From positions 1 through 64,000 of the forward strand of contig JAKVHY010000002.1 of NCBI GenBank assembly GCA_023284085.1: 64,000 bases of DNA. Direction: 5' to 3'. The notes beneath the pieces were generated by a model. The model was given only the letters and a program-made list of their open reading frames with translations, was not told where the DNA came from and made no database searches. This stretch comes from Shewanella benthica (GTDB taxonomy: Bacteria > Pseudomonadota > Gammaproteobacteria > Enterobacterales > Shewanellaceae). The position numbers and the translations under genes are program-made. Below are positions 46,186-55,718 of this stretch, piece by piece. Numbering within the stretch: position 1 is the stretch's first letter; every line of letters starts with the position of its first letter.

Positions 46186-46552
46186 AATAACTTCCTTCAG
46201 AACCGATTAATTCAAGAAACCAACAGCCCATAGATAGAGCGGGTTTGAGGTAATGACTAAAGTTTATAAGCTTGTTATTGATGAGGATATAGATGAAAAT
46301 TGGAAAGATAAATGCACAAATGGGATAATAGCGGCAGATATAAACGACGTAATTTAGACCGTGAGGCTATTTTGTTTTAGCTCAGCGTGGTAGTACCAAT
46401 CGGTAACAATATGGCAGGGAAGCAGATAGGGCTGTGAAGTTGATATGACTATTGATCCTAGTCACTCTCAAAACTCATGTTCAACATACCAGTATATGAA
46501 CATGAGCTTAGTAAACAAGTTGTCAGAAATTAAATGCCAGCACGGCCAATAA
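46186..46552. other. promoter region of the CoA-transferase unit
   Basis: No gene. It carries the 33-base inverted repeat at 46474-46506 and a TACCAATCGGTA palindrome at 46394-46405. It should contain the promoter of the CoA-transferase operon and the 3' end of the LysR gene. Confidence 0.5.
46474..46506. promoter_or_regulatory. candidate LysR operator (inverted repeat)
   Basis: CTCATGTTCA (46474-46483) and TGAACATGAG (46497-46506) are perfect inverted arms across 13 bases. The half-site TGAACAT recurs at 47507-47513 (TGAACATGA) and in reverse at 47571-47577 (ATGTTCA) in the LysR/SDR divergent region. That places the same word in both regulatory regions of the cluster. Confidence 0.5.
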
Positions 46553-47464
46553 TCATTCAGTCTCTAGACTGATCTCCTTTACTCGTTTGATCAGGAACTC
46601 CTTAAAGTTGACACATCGGATCGGCATCTGTTTTCTTGGCCTGAAATAGAGACTGAATTCAAACTGGCTATTACCATAGTTATCGAGTATCGGAACGAGT
46701 CTGCCATCATCGAGTTCCTTCTTAATTAAGTTGATAGGTAAATAGGCAATTCCCGCACCAGTCAGTGCAACGGTTTTTAAAAACTCACTGTCTTCGACCT
46801 CTACCGTTTGAGCTATATCTACCGCAGTGAATTCTCCATCTTGCTCAAACACCCATTTATTTCCTCCAACTAAGGTAGATGCATATAAGCAGTTATGCTT
46901 TTTTAGATCTTCAGGGGTTTCAGGGCATGAGAACTGCTCGATATAGCTAGGTGAGCAGCATGCTTTTAGTGGGTATTGAAGCAGTGAGCGTTTAACCAGC
47001 AGACAGTCTTTTTCCAGATAGCCCTGATAAATAGCATTGGCCCTTATAGAGAAGTCAACTTCATCAATATGATCGACATCATAGGCAGTTTCAAATATAC
47101 GGAAGGAAATATGGGGGTACTTCCGCAGATACTCACCTACTATCTGACTGAGGAAGTTTTTGGCAAAAAGAGGAGTGCTCGCGATACGAATCACGCCACG
47201 GTCATCATTCCCCAGATTTTTTATCTCAGTTAATATATCATCTATTTCGGTATTTACGTGACAAAAACGATCGAATAACCGCTCACCAGCCTGGGTCGGT
47301 ACCACTTTACGGGTTGAGCGCTTGAGTAAGCTAACACCCATGTTATCTTCCAGTTCAATGATCCAACGACTACCAGCAGAAGCAGAAATGCCATACTGTT
47401 TAGCCGCATCGCTAAAAGAACCTGTGCGCACTACATGTAGAAAGTAAACGATCTTATCGAGCAT
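46553..47464 (-). CDS. LysR-family transcriptional regulator of the hydroxybutyrate/butyrate genes
   Basis: A 303-residue LysR regulator. The helix-turn-helix is FLHVVRTGSFSDAAKQYGISASAGSRWIIELE and the effector domain begins near residue 88 (GVIRIASTPLFAKNF). It is transcribed divergently from the SDR-thiolase pair (333 bases between starts) and precedes, with 367 bases, the CoA-transferase operon on the same strand. It is therefore placed to control both units. The effector is unknown; a pathway intermediate such as 3-hydroxybutyrate or acetoacetate would be expected. Confidence 0.9.
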   Translation of the reverse strand: MLDKIVYFLHVVRTGSFSDAAKQYGISASAGSRWIIELEDNMGVSLLKRSTRKVVPTQAGERLFDRFCHVNTEIDDILTEIKNLGNDDRGVIRIASTPLFAKNFLSQIVGEYLRKYPHISFRIFETAYDVDHIDEVDFSIRANAIYQGYLEKDCLLVKRSLLQYPLKACCSPSYIEQFSCPETPEDLKKHNCLYASTLVGGNKWVFEQDGEFTAVDIAQTVEVEDSEFLKTVALTGAGIAYLPINLIKKELDDGRLVPILDNYGNSQFEFSLYFRPRKQMPIRCVNFKEFLIKRVKEISLETE

Positions 47465-47797
47465 AGGTGATTCACTATAGACAGGAGAGGGAGATAGTAA
47501 AACAAGTGAACATGACTTTTAAATACTTGTTACATTAATGTAGTTTATCTTAATATTGATATGTTCATTTAAAAGAGATATAAGTCACAAATAAGCAATC
47601 ACCTCTGCGGTAGATGTACTATCCCCAATTACCCCCTCACACATTATTTTTATCCCATCTGTGCAATAGTGTTTTGAATCATTGATGCTAACCATTGCGT
47701 AAAACAGCGCCTAGTATAGTTACAAATTAAAGCTGATATCGCCGAAATCATTTGGCGTTATCTCGCTTTCCTACATGACTAAAAAGGTGGTAAGACT
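47465..47797. other. divergent promoter region LysR / SDR-thiolase
   Basis: No gene. It contains the TGAACATGA (47507-47515) and ATGTTCA (47571-47577) half-sites described with the operator at 46474-46506. The SDR ATG has AAGGTGGTAAG upstream. Confidence 0.5.
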
Positions 47798-48532
47798 ATG
47801 CTGACTAACAAAGTTTGTATTGTAACTGGCGGAGCGCAAGGAATTGGCCGTTGTATCGTAGAAACATTTGCCAAGCAGGGAGCATTAAAAGTATATGCCT
47901 GTGACATGAATCATGAGGCTATGGCAGAGCTAGAAAGTGAGTACGCTAACGTGTGTGCTAAAAAGCTCAATGTTTGTGATCGAGATGCGATTAAGATGCT
48001 AGTCGCTGAACTGAAAGAGCGACATGGCAACATAGACGTACTGGTTAACAATGCCGGCATCACCCGGGATAACCTTCTCAATAGAATGAGTGAAGATGAC
48101 TGGGATATGGTTGTAAATGTGAATCTTAAAGGGGTCTTTAATATGACTCAAGCTGTCTCTAGTGTCATGATTGAGAATGGGCTTGGTTCAATTATCACTA
48201 TGTCATCGGTTGTCGGAACCGACGGTAATATAGGCCAGAGTAACTATGCTGCAACCAAAGGTGGTGTGATCACTATGACCAAGGGCTGGGCGAAAGAATT
48301 TGCACGTAAAGGTGCTCAAGTTCGCGCAAACTGTGTCGCTCCCGGCTTTATTGAAACTCCTATGACTGTAGAACTCCCGGAAAAAGTACTCGATTATATG
48401 ACGAGTAAAACACCACTCGGACGCATGGGTAAACCTCAGGATATTGCTGATGGAGTTTTATTCCTAGCCAGCGATAAAGCCTGTTTCATCACCGGACAGA
48501 CACTGAAGATTGACGGCGGTTTGGTCATTTAG
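47798..48532 (+). CDS. acetoacetyl-CoA reductase-like SDR (PhaB/FabG type)
   Basis: A 244-residue classical SDR. The cofactor loop TGGAQGIG (10-17), NNAG (84-87), catalytic S136/S137, Y150 and K154 (YAATK), and the C-terminal ITGQTLKIDGG all match PhaB and FabG. It interconverts 3-oxoacyl and (R)-3-hydroxyacyl thioesters. Next to a thiolase (9 bases between stop and start) it should oxidise (R)-3-hydroxybutyryl-CoA to acetoacetyl-CoA, or the reverse. A dedicated FabG role in fatty acid synthesis is less likely because fabG sits in the fab cluster in shewanellae. Confidence 0.88.
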   Translation: MLTNKVCIVTGGAQGIGRCIVETFAKQGALKVYACDMNHEAMAELESEYANVCAKKLNVCDRDAIKMLVAELKERHGNIDVLVNNAGITRDNLLNRMSEDDWDMVVNVNLKGVFNMTQAVSSVMIENGLGSIITMSSVVGTDGNIGQSNYAATKGGVITMTKGWAKEFARKGAQVRANCVAPGFIETPMTVELPEKVLDYMTSKTPLGRMGKPQDIADGVLFLASDKACFITGQTLKIDGGLVI

Positions 48533-48541
48533 GAGATGGAT

Positions 48542-49747
48542 ATGAGTAAAATCTATATTGTTGGCGCTAAGCGTACCGCACTGGGAAGTTTTGGCGGAAG
48601 CCTCTCATTTGTACCGGCTTTTAAACTCGGTGGGCATGCGATTAAGGCTGCCATTACTCAAGCCGGTATTGATGTAGAAAAAATCGATGAAGTCATTGTC
48701 GGTAATGTACTAAGCGCGGGACAGGGTATGGGGCCGGGTCGTCAGGCCGCGCGCTTTGCCGGCGTTCCGGACTGTGTCCCTAGCTATACCCTGAATATGA
48801 TCTGTGGCAGTGGGATGAAAACAGTCATAGAGGCGGCAACTAAAATCAAAGCCGGTGACGCCCATATTGTCATCGCCGCAGGTATGGAAAACATGTCCTC
48901 CGCACCTTACCTTATGGGTAGCAATAACCGTTTCGGCGCTAAGATGGGGGATCAAAAACTGCTTGATTCTATGGTTCATGATGGACTGACAGATGTTTTT
49001 AATCAATATCACATGGGGATGACCGCCGAGAATATTGCCAATAAATATCAGATCAGCCGTGAGGATCAGGATAACTTTGCATTACGTAGCCAGCAAAGGG
49101 CATGTGCAGCTGTCGATGCCGGACGTTTCGATGACGAAATCGCGCCCTTGGAAGTGATGCAGCGCCGTAAACCAGTTAATTTCTATCGTGATGAATACCC
49201 TCGCGCCGATGCTTCCATTGAAAGTCTGGCTAAACTGCGACCCGCATTCGATAAGAATGGCTCGGTGACTGCGGGTAATGCTTCCGGAATTAATGACGGC
49301 GGTGTCGCGTTTGTCATCGCATCTCAACAAGCGGTTGATGAATACCAATTGCAGCCATTAGCTGAAATTATTAGTTATGGTCAGGGAGGCCTAGACCCAG
49401 CCTTTATGGGCCTAGGACCCATTCCTGCCATAAGGCAGGCGCTCAAGCGTGCAAATATGGCTTTAGAGGATATTGAGCTACTCGAGTTAAATGAAGCTTT
49501 TGCAGCCCAGGCGATTGGGGTAATGCATGGTCTTCATGAAGAACATGGTGTTTCACTGGACTGGTTCGATGATAAAACCAATCTTAATGGGGGCGCTATA
49601 GCGCTTGGCCATCCACTAGGAGCTTCAGGAGGCAGGGTGTTAACTACACTCATTTATGAGATGCAAAAGCAACAATGCAGCTACGGACTTGCTTCATTGT
49701 GTATCGGCGGAGGCATGGGAACCGCAGTGATCATTAAGCGCATCTGA
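48542..49747 (+). CDS. acetyl-CoA C-acetyltransferase (thiolase)
   Basis: A 401-residue biosynthetic/degradative thiolase. The ATG at 48542 is preferred over 48536, because AGGAG at 48531-48535 would touch the earlier ATG. Catalytic residues are C88 (NMICGSG), H357 (LGHPLGASG) and C387 (CIGGGMG). It interconverts two acetyl-CoA with acetoacetyl-CoA and CoA. It follows the SDR gene in a two-gene unit. Together they link (R)-3-hydroxybutyryl-CoA to acetyl-CoA, which pta and ackA then turn into acetate and ATP. Confidence 0.95.
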   Translation: MSKIYIVGAKRTALGSFGGSLSFVPAFKLGGHAIKAAITQAGIDVEKIDEVIVGNVLSAGQGMGPGRQAARFAGVPDCVPSYTLNMICGSGMKTVIEAATKIKAGDAHIVIAAGMENMSSAPYLMGSNNRFGAKMGDQKLLDSMVHDGLTDVFNQYHMGMTAENIANKYQISREDQDNFALRSQQRACAAVDAGRFDDEIAPLEVMQRRKPVNFYRDEYPRADASIESLAKLRPAFDKNGSVTAGNASGINDGGVAFVIASQQAVDEYQLQPLAEIISYGQGGLDPAFMGLGPIPAIRQALKRANMALEDIELLELNEAFAAQAIGVMHGLHEEHGVSLDWFDDKTNLNGGAIALGHPLGASGGRVLTTLIYEMQKQQCSYGLASLCIGGGMGTAVIIKRI

Positions 49748-49778
49748 TCGAGTGAATTTGTAAATAAGTGCCCATTTT

Positions 49779-49807
49779 GCCGTCCATTCAATCTGAACGG
49801 CTTTTTT
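49779..49807 (+). terminator. terminator of the SDR-thiolase unit
   Basis: GCCGTCCA (49779-49786) pairs with TGAACGGC (49794-49801) with one mismatch, followed by TTTTTT, 32 bases past the thiolase stop. Confidence 0.85.
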
Positions 49808-49975
49808 ATGCTCCACAGAAACAACTTAGATATAGAGCCATACTAAACATGGTAATTATCATCTCAAGTGTCGCCCCTCATTTAGTGCAATAGCCAAGAT
49901 TAAGGTGCGAGTCAGATTTGAGTACGGCTAGCACCTTAGACTTGAACACTGAGACACTGTTTAATTATCTATTTA

Positions 49976-51640
49976 TTAAATCTTAAACTGCCCCACCAGC
50001 TTGCTCAAAGTACCTCCTTGCTGTGACACCGTTTGGCTTATTTTATCTGCGTCTTCACTGGAGTGCAGTAAATCGTTCACTATCTCTTTTATCGCAAAGA
50101 CGTTACGGTTTATCTCTTCAGTGACCGAGCTTTGTTCTGTAGCTGCTGTTGCAATTTGAGTACTCATATCGTTGATAGAAGACACAGCTGAAGTCACTGA
50201 GCCTAGGCTCTTCGATATCGCCCGCGAAGAATCCACAGTTCGGCTACAGCTGCGCTGACTATCATCCATATTCTTAACCGCTTGGGAGACTAAGCTATGC
50301 AGCTGCGACAACATCTCATTGATCTCCAGCGTACAGGCCTGGGTTCGACTGGCTAAGTTACGTACCTCATCGGCAACAACAGCAAAACCTCGGCCTTGCT
50401 CACCGGCCCGTGCCGCCTCGATTGCCGCATTTAACGCTAACAGATTCGTTTGCTCGGCAATACTGCCAATAACAGACAACACTGAGTTGATCTTCTTAGA
50501 TTGTTCACTCAAAGATTTTACATTACTGGCCGCATTGTCAATTTTCAACATCAAGGACGAGACTTCAGTTAAAGACCTATCGACACATTCTTGCGCCTTG
50601 GCAACATCACTGGTGGCAGCAAGAGTTGCATCGGCCACTAATGAAGTGTTCTGGGCAACTTCACTGGCCGTCGCCGACATTTCATTAATCGCCGTCACAA
50701 CTTGGTCAGTTTCATTATTATGATTTATCAATTGTCCCGACATCACCTTAGTTTGCTCATTAATATTTAGAGCCGCCAGCTTCATTTTTCCTGTGGCTGA
50801 GGCAACATCACCAATAATAAATTGTAATTTTTCGACAAAAAGATTAAATGAACATCCCAGCTGAGCGATTTCATCTTCGCCTTTAATACTCAAACGCCGG
50901 GTCAAATCCCCCTCACCCTTAGCGATATCGTTTAAATTATCAGCCATATTTTTGATAGGCACCACTATACGTTGTGCAGCAAATATGATCAGAAAAGCGG
51001 TTATGCCGGTTAGTATGAATGCAATTATTAAGATCCCGATAGACTTATCTCTCATCTGCTTAGTTGCAGTAATTTTATAGTTTTCTACCACCTTATCTAT
51101 GTCATCAATATAAACACCAGTCCCTAGCATCCAATCGGTATTAGGAAGCATCATAGTAAAACCTATTTTCTCAATTTGTTGGCTAGTGCCTGGTTTTTGG
51201 TAAAAATAGGAGTAATTACCGTCGCCGTATTTAGCGGCATTGAGTAAGCCCACAAGGATTTTGGTACCTCGTGAATCTATCAAGTCTATTTTATTTTCTC
51301 CTTCAAATTCAGGTTTCAAACCATGAACAATATTTTTCCCCTGAGAGTCATAGATATAGAAATAACCGGCACTGCCAAAACGAATATTACGTAATGCTTG
51401 GTTAACGTTACCTAGAGATTTTAAGGATAATTGATAAGTCACTATGCCAGCAGCTATCTCGGTAGCTTCTTTGATCTGCTGTTTTCTTTCATTAATCAAC
51501 TGAGTCCTGAAAGTGACAACCTCTTTCTTGAGCGAGGCCTGCTCAAAGTAATAGGAAACAGAAATAAGAGATAAAATAGCAACTAGAAAAGGGAGTAAGG
51601 CAAAGAGTAGCAATTTATTACGTAAACTAGAATTAAACAT
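49976..51640 (-). CDS. Cache-domain methyl-accepting chemotaxis protein
   Basis: About 554 residues. The ATG at 51640 is preferred over a TTG at 51664 because GGATAAG lies before it. A first membrane helix (about residues 10-28) is followed by a single Cache domain of about 150 residues ([30 protein letters not shown]), a second membrane helix, HAMP, and the cytoplasmic signalling hairpin with the tip [23 protein letters not shown]. Single-Cache receptors often sense carboxylates. Being next to the 3-hydroxybutyrate/acetate genes, it may sense one of those acids, but this is inference. Confidence 0.93.
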   Translation of the reverse strand: MFNSSLRNKLLLFALLPFLVAILSLISVSYYFEQASLKKEVVTFRTQLINERKQQIKEATEIAAGIVTYQLSLKSLGNVNQALRNIRFGSAGYFYIYDSQGKNIVHGLKPEFEGENKIDLIDSRGTKILVGLLNAAKYGDGNYSYFYQKPGTSQQIEKIGFTMMLPNTDWMLGTGVYIDDIDKVVENYKITATKQMRDKSIGILIIAFILTGITAFLIIFAAQRIVVPIKNMADNLNDIAKGEGDLTRRLSIKGEDEIAQLGCSFNLFVEKLQFIIGDVASATGKMKLAALNINEQTKVMSGQLINHNNETDQVVTAINEMSATASEVAQNTSLVADATLAATSDVAKAQECVDRSLTEVSSLMLKIDNAASNVKSLSEQSKKINSVLSVIGSIAEQTNLLALNAAIEAARAGEQGRGFAVVADEVRNLASRTQACTLEINEMLSQLHSLVSQAVKNMDDSQRSCSRTVDSSRAISKSLGSVTSAVSSINDMSTQIATAATEQSSVTEEINRNVFAIKEIVNDLLHSSEDADKISQTVSQQGGTLSKLVGQFKI

Positions 51641-52156
51641 ATTTAACTTATCCAACAGAATCAAAATTGATACTTCAGGAGTATAGTTAGGCTTGCACCA
51701 TGCCCCCGTGGCACAGTTAACATATTCTGATCTTTATTAATGAATATATGATATTAACAATCCTCTTATCGGATTATTAACCATCCCCCTCACCCAATAA
51801 ATACAATTAAACGCTAGACTGATAGCTGCGGCCATATATGGAGGCTGCAGCTCCGTCAAAGCAATCCCAGATTTTTTAAACAAGAAACTCTCTGCGTAGC
51901 TGCTCTCTGGCCACACTAGCTGGGCATGTAACTCGCTTTCCTATTACGCTTACAAACGCTTACCCAAATCATCCTTGGTTTATTGGATAATAGAGACGAG
52001 TTATTGACTAATACCTGTTGGTATTAATTGGCAATGCATTATGGATACGCTAAGACCTCTATCGGTCTCAGCGGAGTTTTGTATCTGGGCATCCATGTTT
52101 GTTATAGAGAACAAGACTCAAGTGATGCCATTTAATCATAAAATGAAGTAAAGCCC

Positions 52157-52282
52157 ATGGACACAATCATACGTAGAGCACTTATTACCCTCTTGCTTAT
52201 CTCGATAGGATATCTGCTTACCCATGCCCCCGCATTCTCCCACACAAACTCTAGATCATCTCCAGAGTCATCTATTGAGTAA
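52157..52282 (+). CDS. possible 41-residue membrane or secreted peptide
   Basis: A 41-codon frame with a hydrophobic N-terminal helix (TIIRRALITLLLISIGYLL) after two arginines and a hydrophilic tail. This is the shape of a small membrane protein. The ribosome site is weak. The sequence is unknown to me and could be a chance frame. Confidence 0.3.
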   Translation: MDTIIRRALITLLLISIGYLLTHAPAFSHTNSRSSPESSIE

Positions 52283-52372
52283 TAGCCACTCTTACTCCTC
52301 CTTTAAACAGCGCAGGCATATCTTAGGTTAACGCCCAATTGTTCGATTTGGAATATCCCATATAGTGATCTA

Positions 52373-52390
52373 ACTCACAGAATCGCCAGC
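52373..52390 (+). promoter_or_regulatory. CRP-like site upstream of adhP
   Basis: GTGA-TCTAAC-TCAC (52375-52388) fits both CRP half-sites exactly, centred about 57 bases upstream of the adhP ATG. In shewanellae CRP is a main activator of anaerobic metabolism. Identification is by eye. Confidence 0.55.
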
Positions 52391-52437
52391 AGATGCGAGT
52401 GATAATCATTCGAACCTCATATCTTTAAGGAAAAAGA

Positions 52438-53451
52438 ATGAAAGCTGCAGTGATTCATGAATTTAAAGGCAAACTCGACATTATCGATATCCCTATACCT
52501 GAGATAAAACCTAAAGATGTTCTGGTAAAAATCCATGCATGTGGCGTATGTCATACGGATCTGCATGCCTGTCATGGTGATTGGCCGGTAAAGCCAAAGA
52601 TGCCCTTGGTGCCGGGTCACGAAGGGGTTGGAGAGATTGTTTCGGTTGGCAGTGAAATCCACCATTTAAACCTCGGTGATAGAGTGGGCATTCCTTGGCT
52701 CTATTCGGCCTGTGGACAGTGTGAATATTGTTTAGATGGTCGAGAAACCTTGTGCCTAGACCAAGATAATGCAGGATATTCTGTCGATGGTAGTTACGCC
52801 GAATACTGCCGTGCTAATGGCGAGTATGTGGTGAAAATTCCTGATGGCTTGAGCTATGTTGACGCTGCACCGTTATTTTGTGCAGGAGTGACCACTTACA
52901 AAGCACTGAAAGTCAGCGAAGTAAAACCCGGTCAATGGGTGGCGATTGTCGGCGCCGGTGGCTTGGGTCATCTTGCGATTCAATATGCGATCGCTATGGG
53001 CATGAATGTGATTGCCGTCGATACAGGTGATGAGAAGTTAGCACTAGCCAAAGAGCTAGGTGCGACTCACTGTATTGATTTTATGAAAGTGAAGCCATCT
53101 GAAGAGATTCAACAGCTGGTCGGTGGCGTTCATGGTGTCATCTGTACAGCCGTCACTCAAGCCGCCTTTGGAGAAGCATTTAAGTCGGTTCGCCGTGGCG
53201 GAACATGTGTACTGGTAGGCTTGCCCCCGGAAGAGATGCCGATCCCTATTTTTGATACCGTTTTAGGCGGTATTAAGGTTGTTGGCTCCATAGTGGGTAC
53301 GCGTAAAGACATTCAAGAATGCTTACAATTTGCGGCAGAAGGCAAAGTAAAAGCTGTCATTGAAGAAAAGCGCTTGGATCAAATTAATGAAATTCTAGAC
53401 GATATGATCCGAGGTGAGATCACGGGGCGGATAGTCATGAAAATAAGTTAA
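52438..53451 (+). CDS. adhP: zinc-dependent alcohol dehydrogenase AdhP
   Basis: A 337-residue medium-chain alcohol dehydrogenase of the propanol-preferring type. Catalytic zinc ligands are in CGVCHTD (C37) and PGHEGVGE, and the structural zinc loop shows [15 protein letters not shown]. The NAD site [13 protein letters not shown] is present. It interconverts primary alcohols and aldehydes with NADH. AAGGAAAAAG lies before the ATG and a CRP-like site upstream, so carbon or redox control is likely. Confidence 0.95.
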   Translation: MKAAVIHEFKGKLDIIDIPIPEIKPKDVLVKIHACGVCHTDLHACHGDWPVKPKMPLVPGHEGVGEIVSVGSEIHHLNLGDRVGIPWLYSACGQCEYCLDGRETLCLDQDNAGYSVDGSYAEYCRANGEYVVKIPDGLSYVDAAPLFCAGVTTYKALKVSEVKPGQWVAIVGAGGLGHLAIQYAIAMGMNVIAVDTGDEKLALAKELGATHCIDFMKVKPSEEIQQLVGGVHGVICTAVTQAAFGEAFKSVRRGGTCVLVGLPPEEMPIPIFDTVLGGIKVVGSIVGTRKDIQECLQFAAEGKVKAVIEEKRLDQINEILDDMIRGEITGRIVMKIS

Positions 53452-53523
53452 CTGACCTTATCTGCAATGGAACAGCTGCTTGTTACCAGCATAATTCAAG
53501 CTTTAAGGTAAACAAGAATTAAA

Positions 53524-53552
53524 AATGCCGCTAAGTTTAACTTAGCGGCATT
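53524..53552 (-). terminator. terminator of the DyP peroxidase gene
   Basis: AATGCCGCTAAG (53524-53535) and CTTAGCGGCATT (53541-53552) form a perfect 12-base stem. On the minus strand a TTTTTAATTC tail follows. It may also stop transcripts from adhP. Confidence 0.85.
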
Positions 53553-53585
53553 CAAGCTCTTTCGATTCAGCTAAATTTGTGACCG

Positions 53586-54524
53586 TTAAATCCCAGCCTT
53601 AGTTTGCATAAAATCCAATGATGGCGCGAAGAATGAAGAGCCTGTCAGTGCCTGAGTGAAATGCAATAGGTGATCATGATTTCCATTGCCATCACCGTGG
53701 ACCATGCTCTCAAGCATCTTTTCAAAGTTATTCGAGTTACGACAGTTTGAGATAAACATCAAACCTTGCTCTTTAACCGACCCATAAGGCATGCTTTGCC
53801 TGAGGATCTCCATTGAGTTACCATTACTATCTTTTAGATTGACGCGCTTGATATGGCTGGTGAGAGGCTTATCAGCTGATTCATATTCGATATTATCTTG
53901 TTTAGTTCTACCGATAATATCTTCCTGCTTTTTCTGTGGCAGGCGATTCCATTTACTCAGGTTATGAGCAAACTTCTGTACATGAATATAACTGCCCGAT
54001 TTGAAAGGTGCATCTTCATCACCGATCAGGGCGACGGCCTGACGACTGCGTCCCTTAGGGTTTTCGGTCCCATCGACGAATCCGGTGAGGTCTCGGCTGT
54101 CCATGAAGCGAAAGCCTCGCTCTTCATCGACCAAGTCGACTAAACCTTCGAACATCTGCGAGATTTCATTCGCCACCAGATGCAAGATATCGAAACGATC
54201 GCAGCGGATATGAACGAAGAGATCATATTCGAGGGCCGGTGCATCCCGATTATCGGCATTCATGGCAGGAAATGGCTTGAGTTGAGCCGGACGAGCAGCA
54301 GGATACAGACTATCCCAATAGTTGGCTCCTATTGCCAGAAAACCGTTGAATGCACTATCGGCATATTGATCGGTCAACTCATAAATATATTGAGCCACAT
54401 TAGCGATACAAGGACGCAGATCTGTTTCTACCCCCTCATTGGCATTAAACATCAAATATATACTGTGCAAATTTCCTTCCGCACACACACCTAACTGTTC
54501 ACGAGGCATAACCTGATTATCCAT
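53586..54524 (-). CDS. DyP-type heme peroxidase
   Basis: A 312-residue dye-decolorizing peroxidase. The GFVDGTENP motif (148-156) carries D151, the heme ligand is H224 (TSHIKRVN), and R242 (LRQSMPYG) completes the pocket; spacing equals that of DyPB-type enzymes. No signal peptide is seen, so it is cytoplasmic or exported by another route. It uses hydrogen peroxide to oxidise bulky substrates. It is downstream of the iron importer genes but set apart by an operator-like inverted repeat at 54559-54588. Confidence 0.93.
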   Translation of the reverse strand: MDNQVMPREQLGVCAEGNLHSIYLMFNANEGVETDLRPCIANVAQYIYELTDQYADSAFNGFLAIGANYWDSLYPAARPAQLKPFPAMNADNRDAPALEYDLFVHIRCDRFDILHLVANEISQMFEGLVDLVDEERGFRFMDSRDLTGFVDGTENPKGRSRQAVALIGDEDAPFKSGSYIHVQKFAHNLSKWNRLPQKKQEDIIGRTKQDNIEYESADKPLTSHIKRVNLKDSNGNSMEILRQSMPYGSVKEQGLMFISNCRNSNNFEKMLESMVHGDGNGNHDHLLHFTQALTGSSFFAPSLDFMQTKAGI

Positions 54525-54558
54525 CTCTCAATTACCTTCAGCACTAATTCAATTTCGG

Positions 54559-54588
54559 CATTATTATCCATAACTTTAGATAATAATG
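54559..54588. promoter_or_regulatory. inverted repeat upstream of the DyP gene
   Basis: CATTATTATC (54559-54568) and GATAATAATG (54579-54588) are perfect inverted 10-base arms across a 10-base spacer, about 35 bases upstream of the DyP ATG. The GATAAT half resembles Fur sites, but the spacing is not the normal 6-1-6. An iron or oxidative-stress operator is inferred. Confidence 0.45.
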
Positions 54589-54658
54589 ACATTAACTAAC
54601 GCACATTTAATCACTTTGCCGAAAACAATTAAGTTAACACAGTAGGCATCTGGGATCT

Positions 54659-55687
54659 TCAGAATACGACTAAAGAGTGAGCCTGGGCCTGAAGATGTAC
54701 TTTCTGACCGGGCATAAGCTGACTGAGCTGACTCTTCACCTCATAAAAATGCTGTGCCACCTGAACCTGATAATGACAAATGTTACCCAGGAAACGACGC
54801 TCTATGATCACCCCAAGGCCTTGCTCATCGGCGGTGATTTCCAGTTGCTGGGGCCTGATAAGGATCTCACCTCGATAACTCTTTGGATGCGATAGCCGCG
54901 TGGTACTGGTGAGTAAGCCAATAGGAGTATCTACGACAAAATCATCTTTCACCGATGCGGGTATATAATTGCCACTGCCTAAAAAGTCCGCGACATATCT
55001 ATCCTTGGGCGCCGTGTATAGCTCCTCGGCCGTGCCATACTGGACGATATAGCCATCCTTGAATAATGCTAGCTTGTCGGCGAACACGAAGGCTTCGTCT
55101 TTGCTGTGGGTGACAAACACGGCGCTGACATTCCTCTGTTTGAGAATATTGCGGATCTCTAACATCATCTCGCCGCGAACCTTGGCATCGATATTAGAGA
55201 AAGGCTCATCGAGTAGTAATAGCTCAGGCTCATAAGCCAAGGCTCTGGCGATCGAGACCCTCTGCTGTTGGCCGCCTGAGAGCTCATGGGGATAACGCTT
55301 AGCCAGCCCCTCAAGCTTGACGAGTTCGAGCATCTCATCCAGCCTGGCTAATCTTTCAGCCTTATCTAAATCTTTAACCCCGAACAGAATATTATCGGCA
55401 ACGTTAAGATGTGGAAACAATGCATAATCCTGGAAGATCATCCCAACACCTCTTTGTTCACTCGGGATAAACACATGAGGCCCGGTCAGAGTCTCGCCAT
55501 TGATGCTGATTTCACCTTGGCTCACGGCTTGTAATCCAGCGATAGCCCTAAGCAAGGTCGTCTTGCCACAGCCACTGGGGCCCAGAAGCGCAGCTATCTC
55601 ACCTTTTTCTAGGGTTAGATCTAACCCTTTCAATACCTGCTGACCTTGATAGTCACTGTGCACGCCTCGAATACTTAATGTCGACAT
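54659..55687 (-). CDS. fbpC: ferric iron ABC transporter ATPase (FbpC-like)
   Basis: A 342-residue ABC ATPase with Walker A GPSGCGKTTLLRA, signature LSGGQQQRVSIARA and Walker B LLLLDEPFSNID, plus a C-terminal TOBE-like extension from about residue 250. It energises the FbpB permease, which follows the same strand 31 bases upstream. It is the last gene of the fbpA-fbpB-fbpC order. Confidence 0.92.
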   Translation of the reverse strand: MSTLSIRGVHSDYQGQQVLKGLDLTLEKGEIAALLGPSGCGKTTLLRAIAGLQAVSQGEISINGETLTGPHVFIPSEQRGVGMIFQDYALFPHLNVADNILFGVKDLDKAERLARLDEMLELVKLEGLAKRYPHELSGGQQQRVSIARALAYEPELLLLDEPFSNIDAKVRGEMMLEIRNILKQRNVSAVFVTHSKDEAFVFADKLALFKDGYIVQYGTAEELYTAPKDRYVADFLGSGNYIPASVKDDFVVDTPIGLLTSTTRLSHPKSYRGEILIRPQQLEITADEQGLGVIIERRFLGNICHYQVQVAQHFYEVKSQLSQLMPGQKVHLQAQAHSLVVF

Positions 55688-55718
55688 TTTTTTGCTCCAG
55701 CACCCAAAGGATTAATCG

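Larger units (their letters stand above)
51665..52437. other. gene-poor stretch between the chemoreceptor and adhP
   Basis: No gene of normal size. It carries a small palindrome TACC-TGTT-GGTA (52012-52023), a possible 41-residue peptide (52157-52282), and the CRP-like site at 52373-52390 just upstream of adhP. Near the receptor start, the region should hold its promoter. Confidence 0.4.

Noticed and set aside
52401..52413. Fur box upstream of adhP
   Set aside because: GATAATCATT fits only one half of the site; the second half matches poorly. The CRP-like site next to it is much better.
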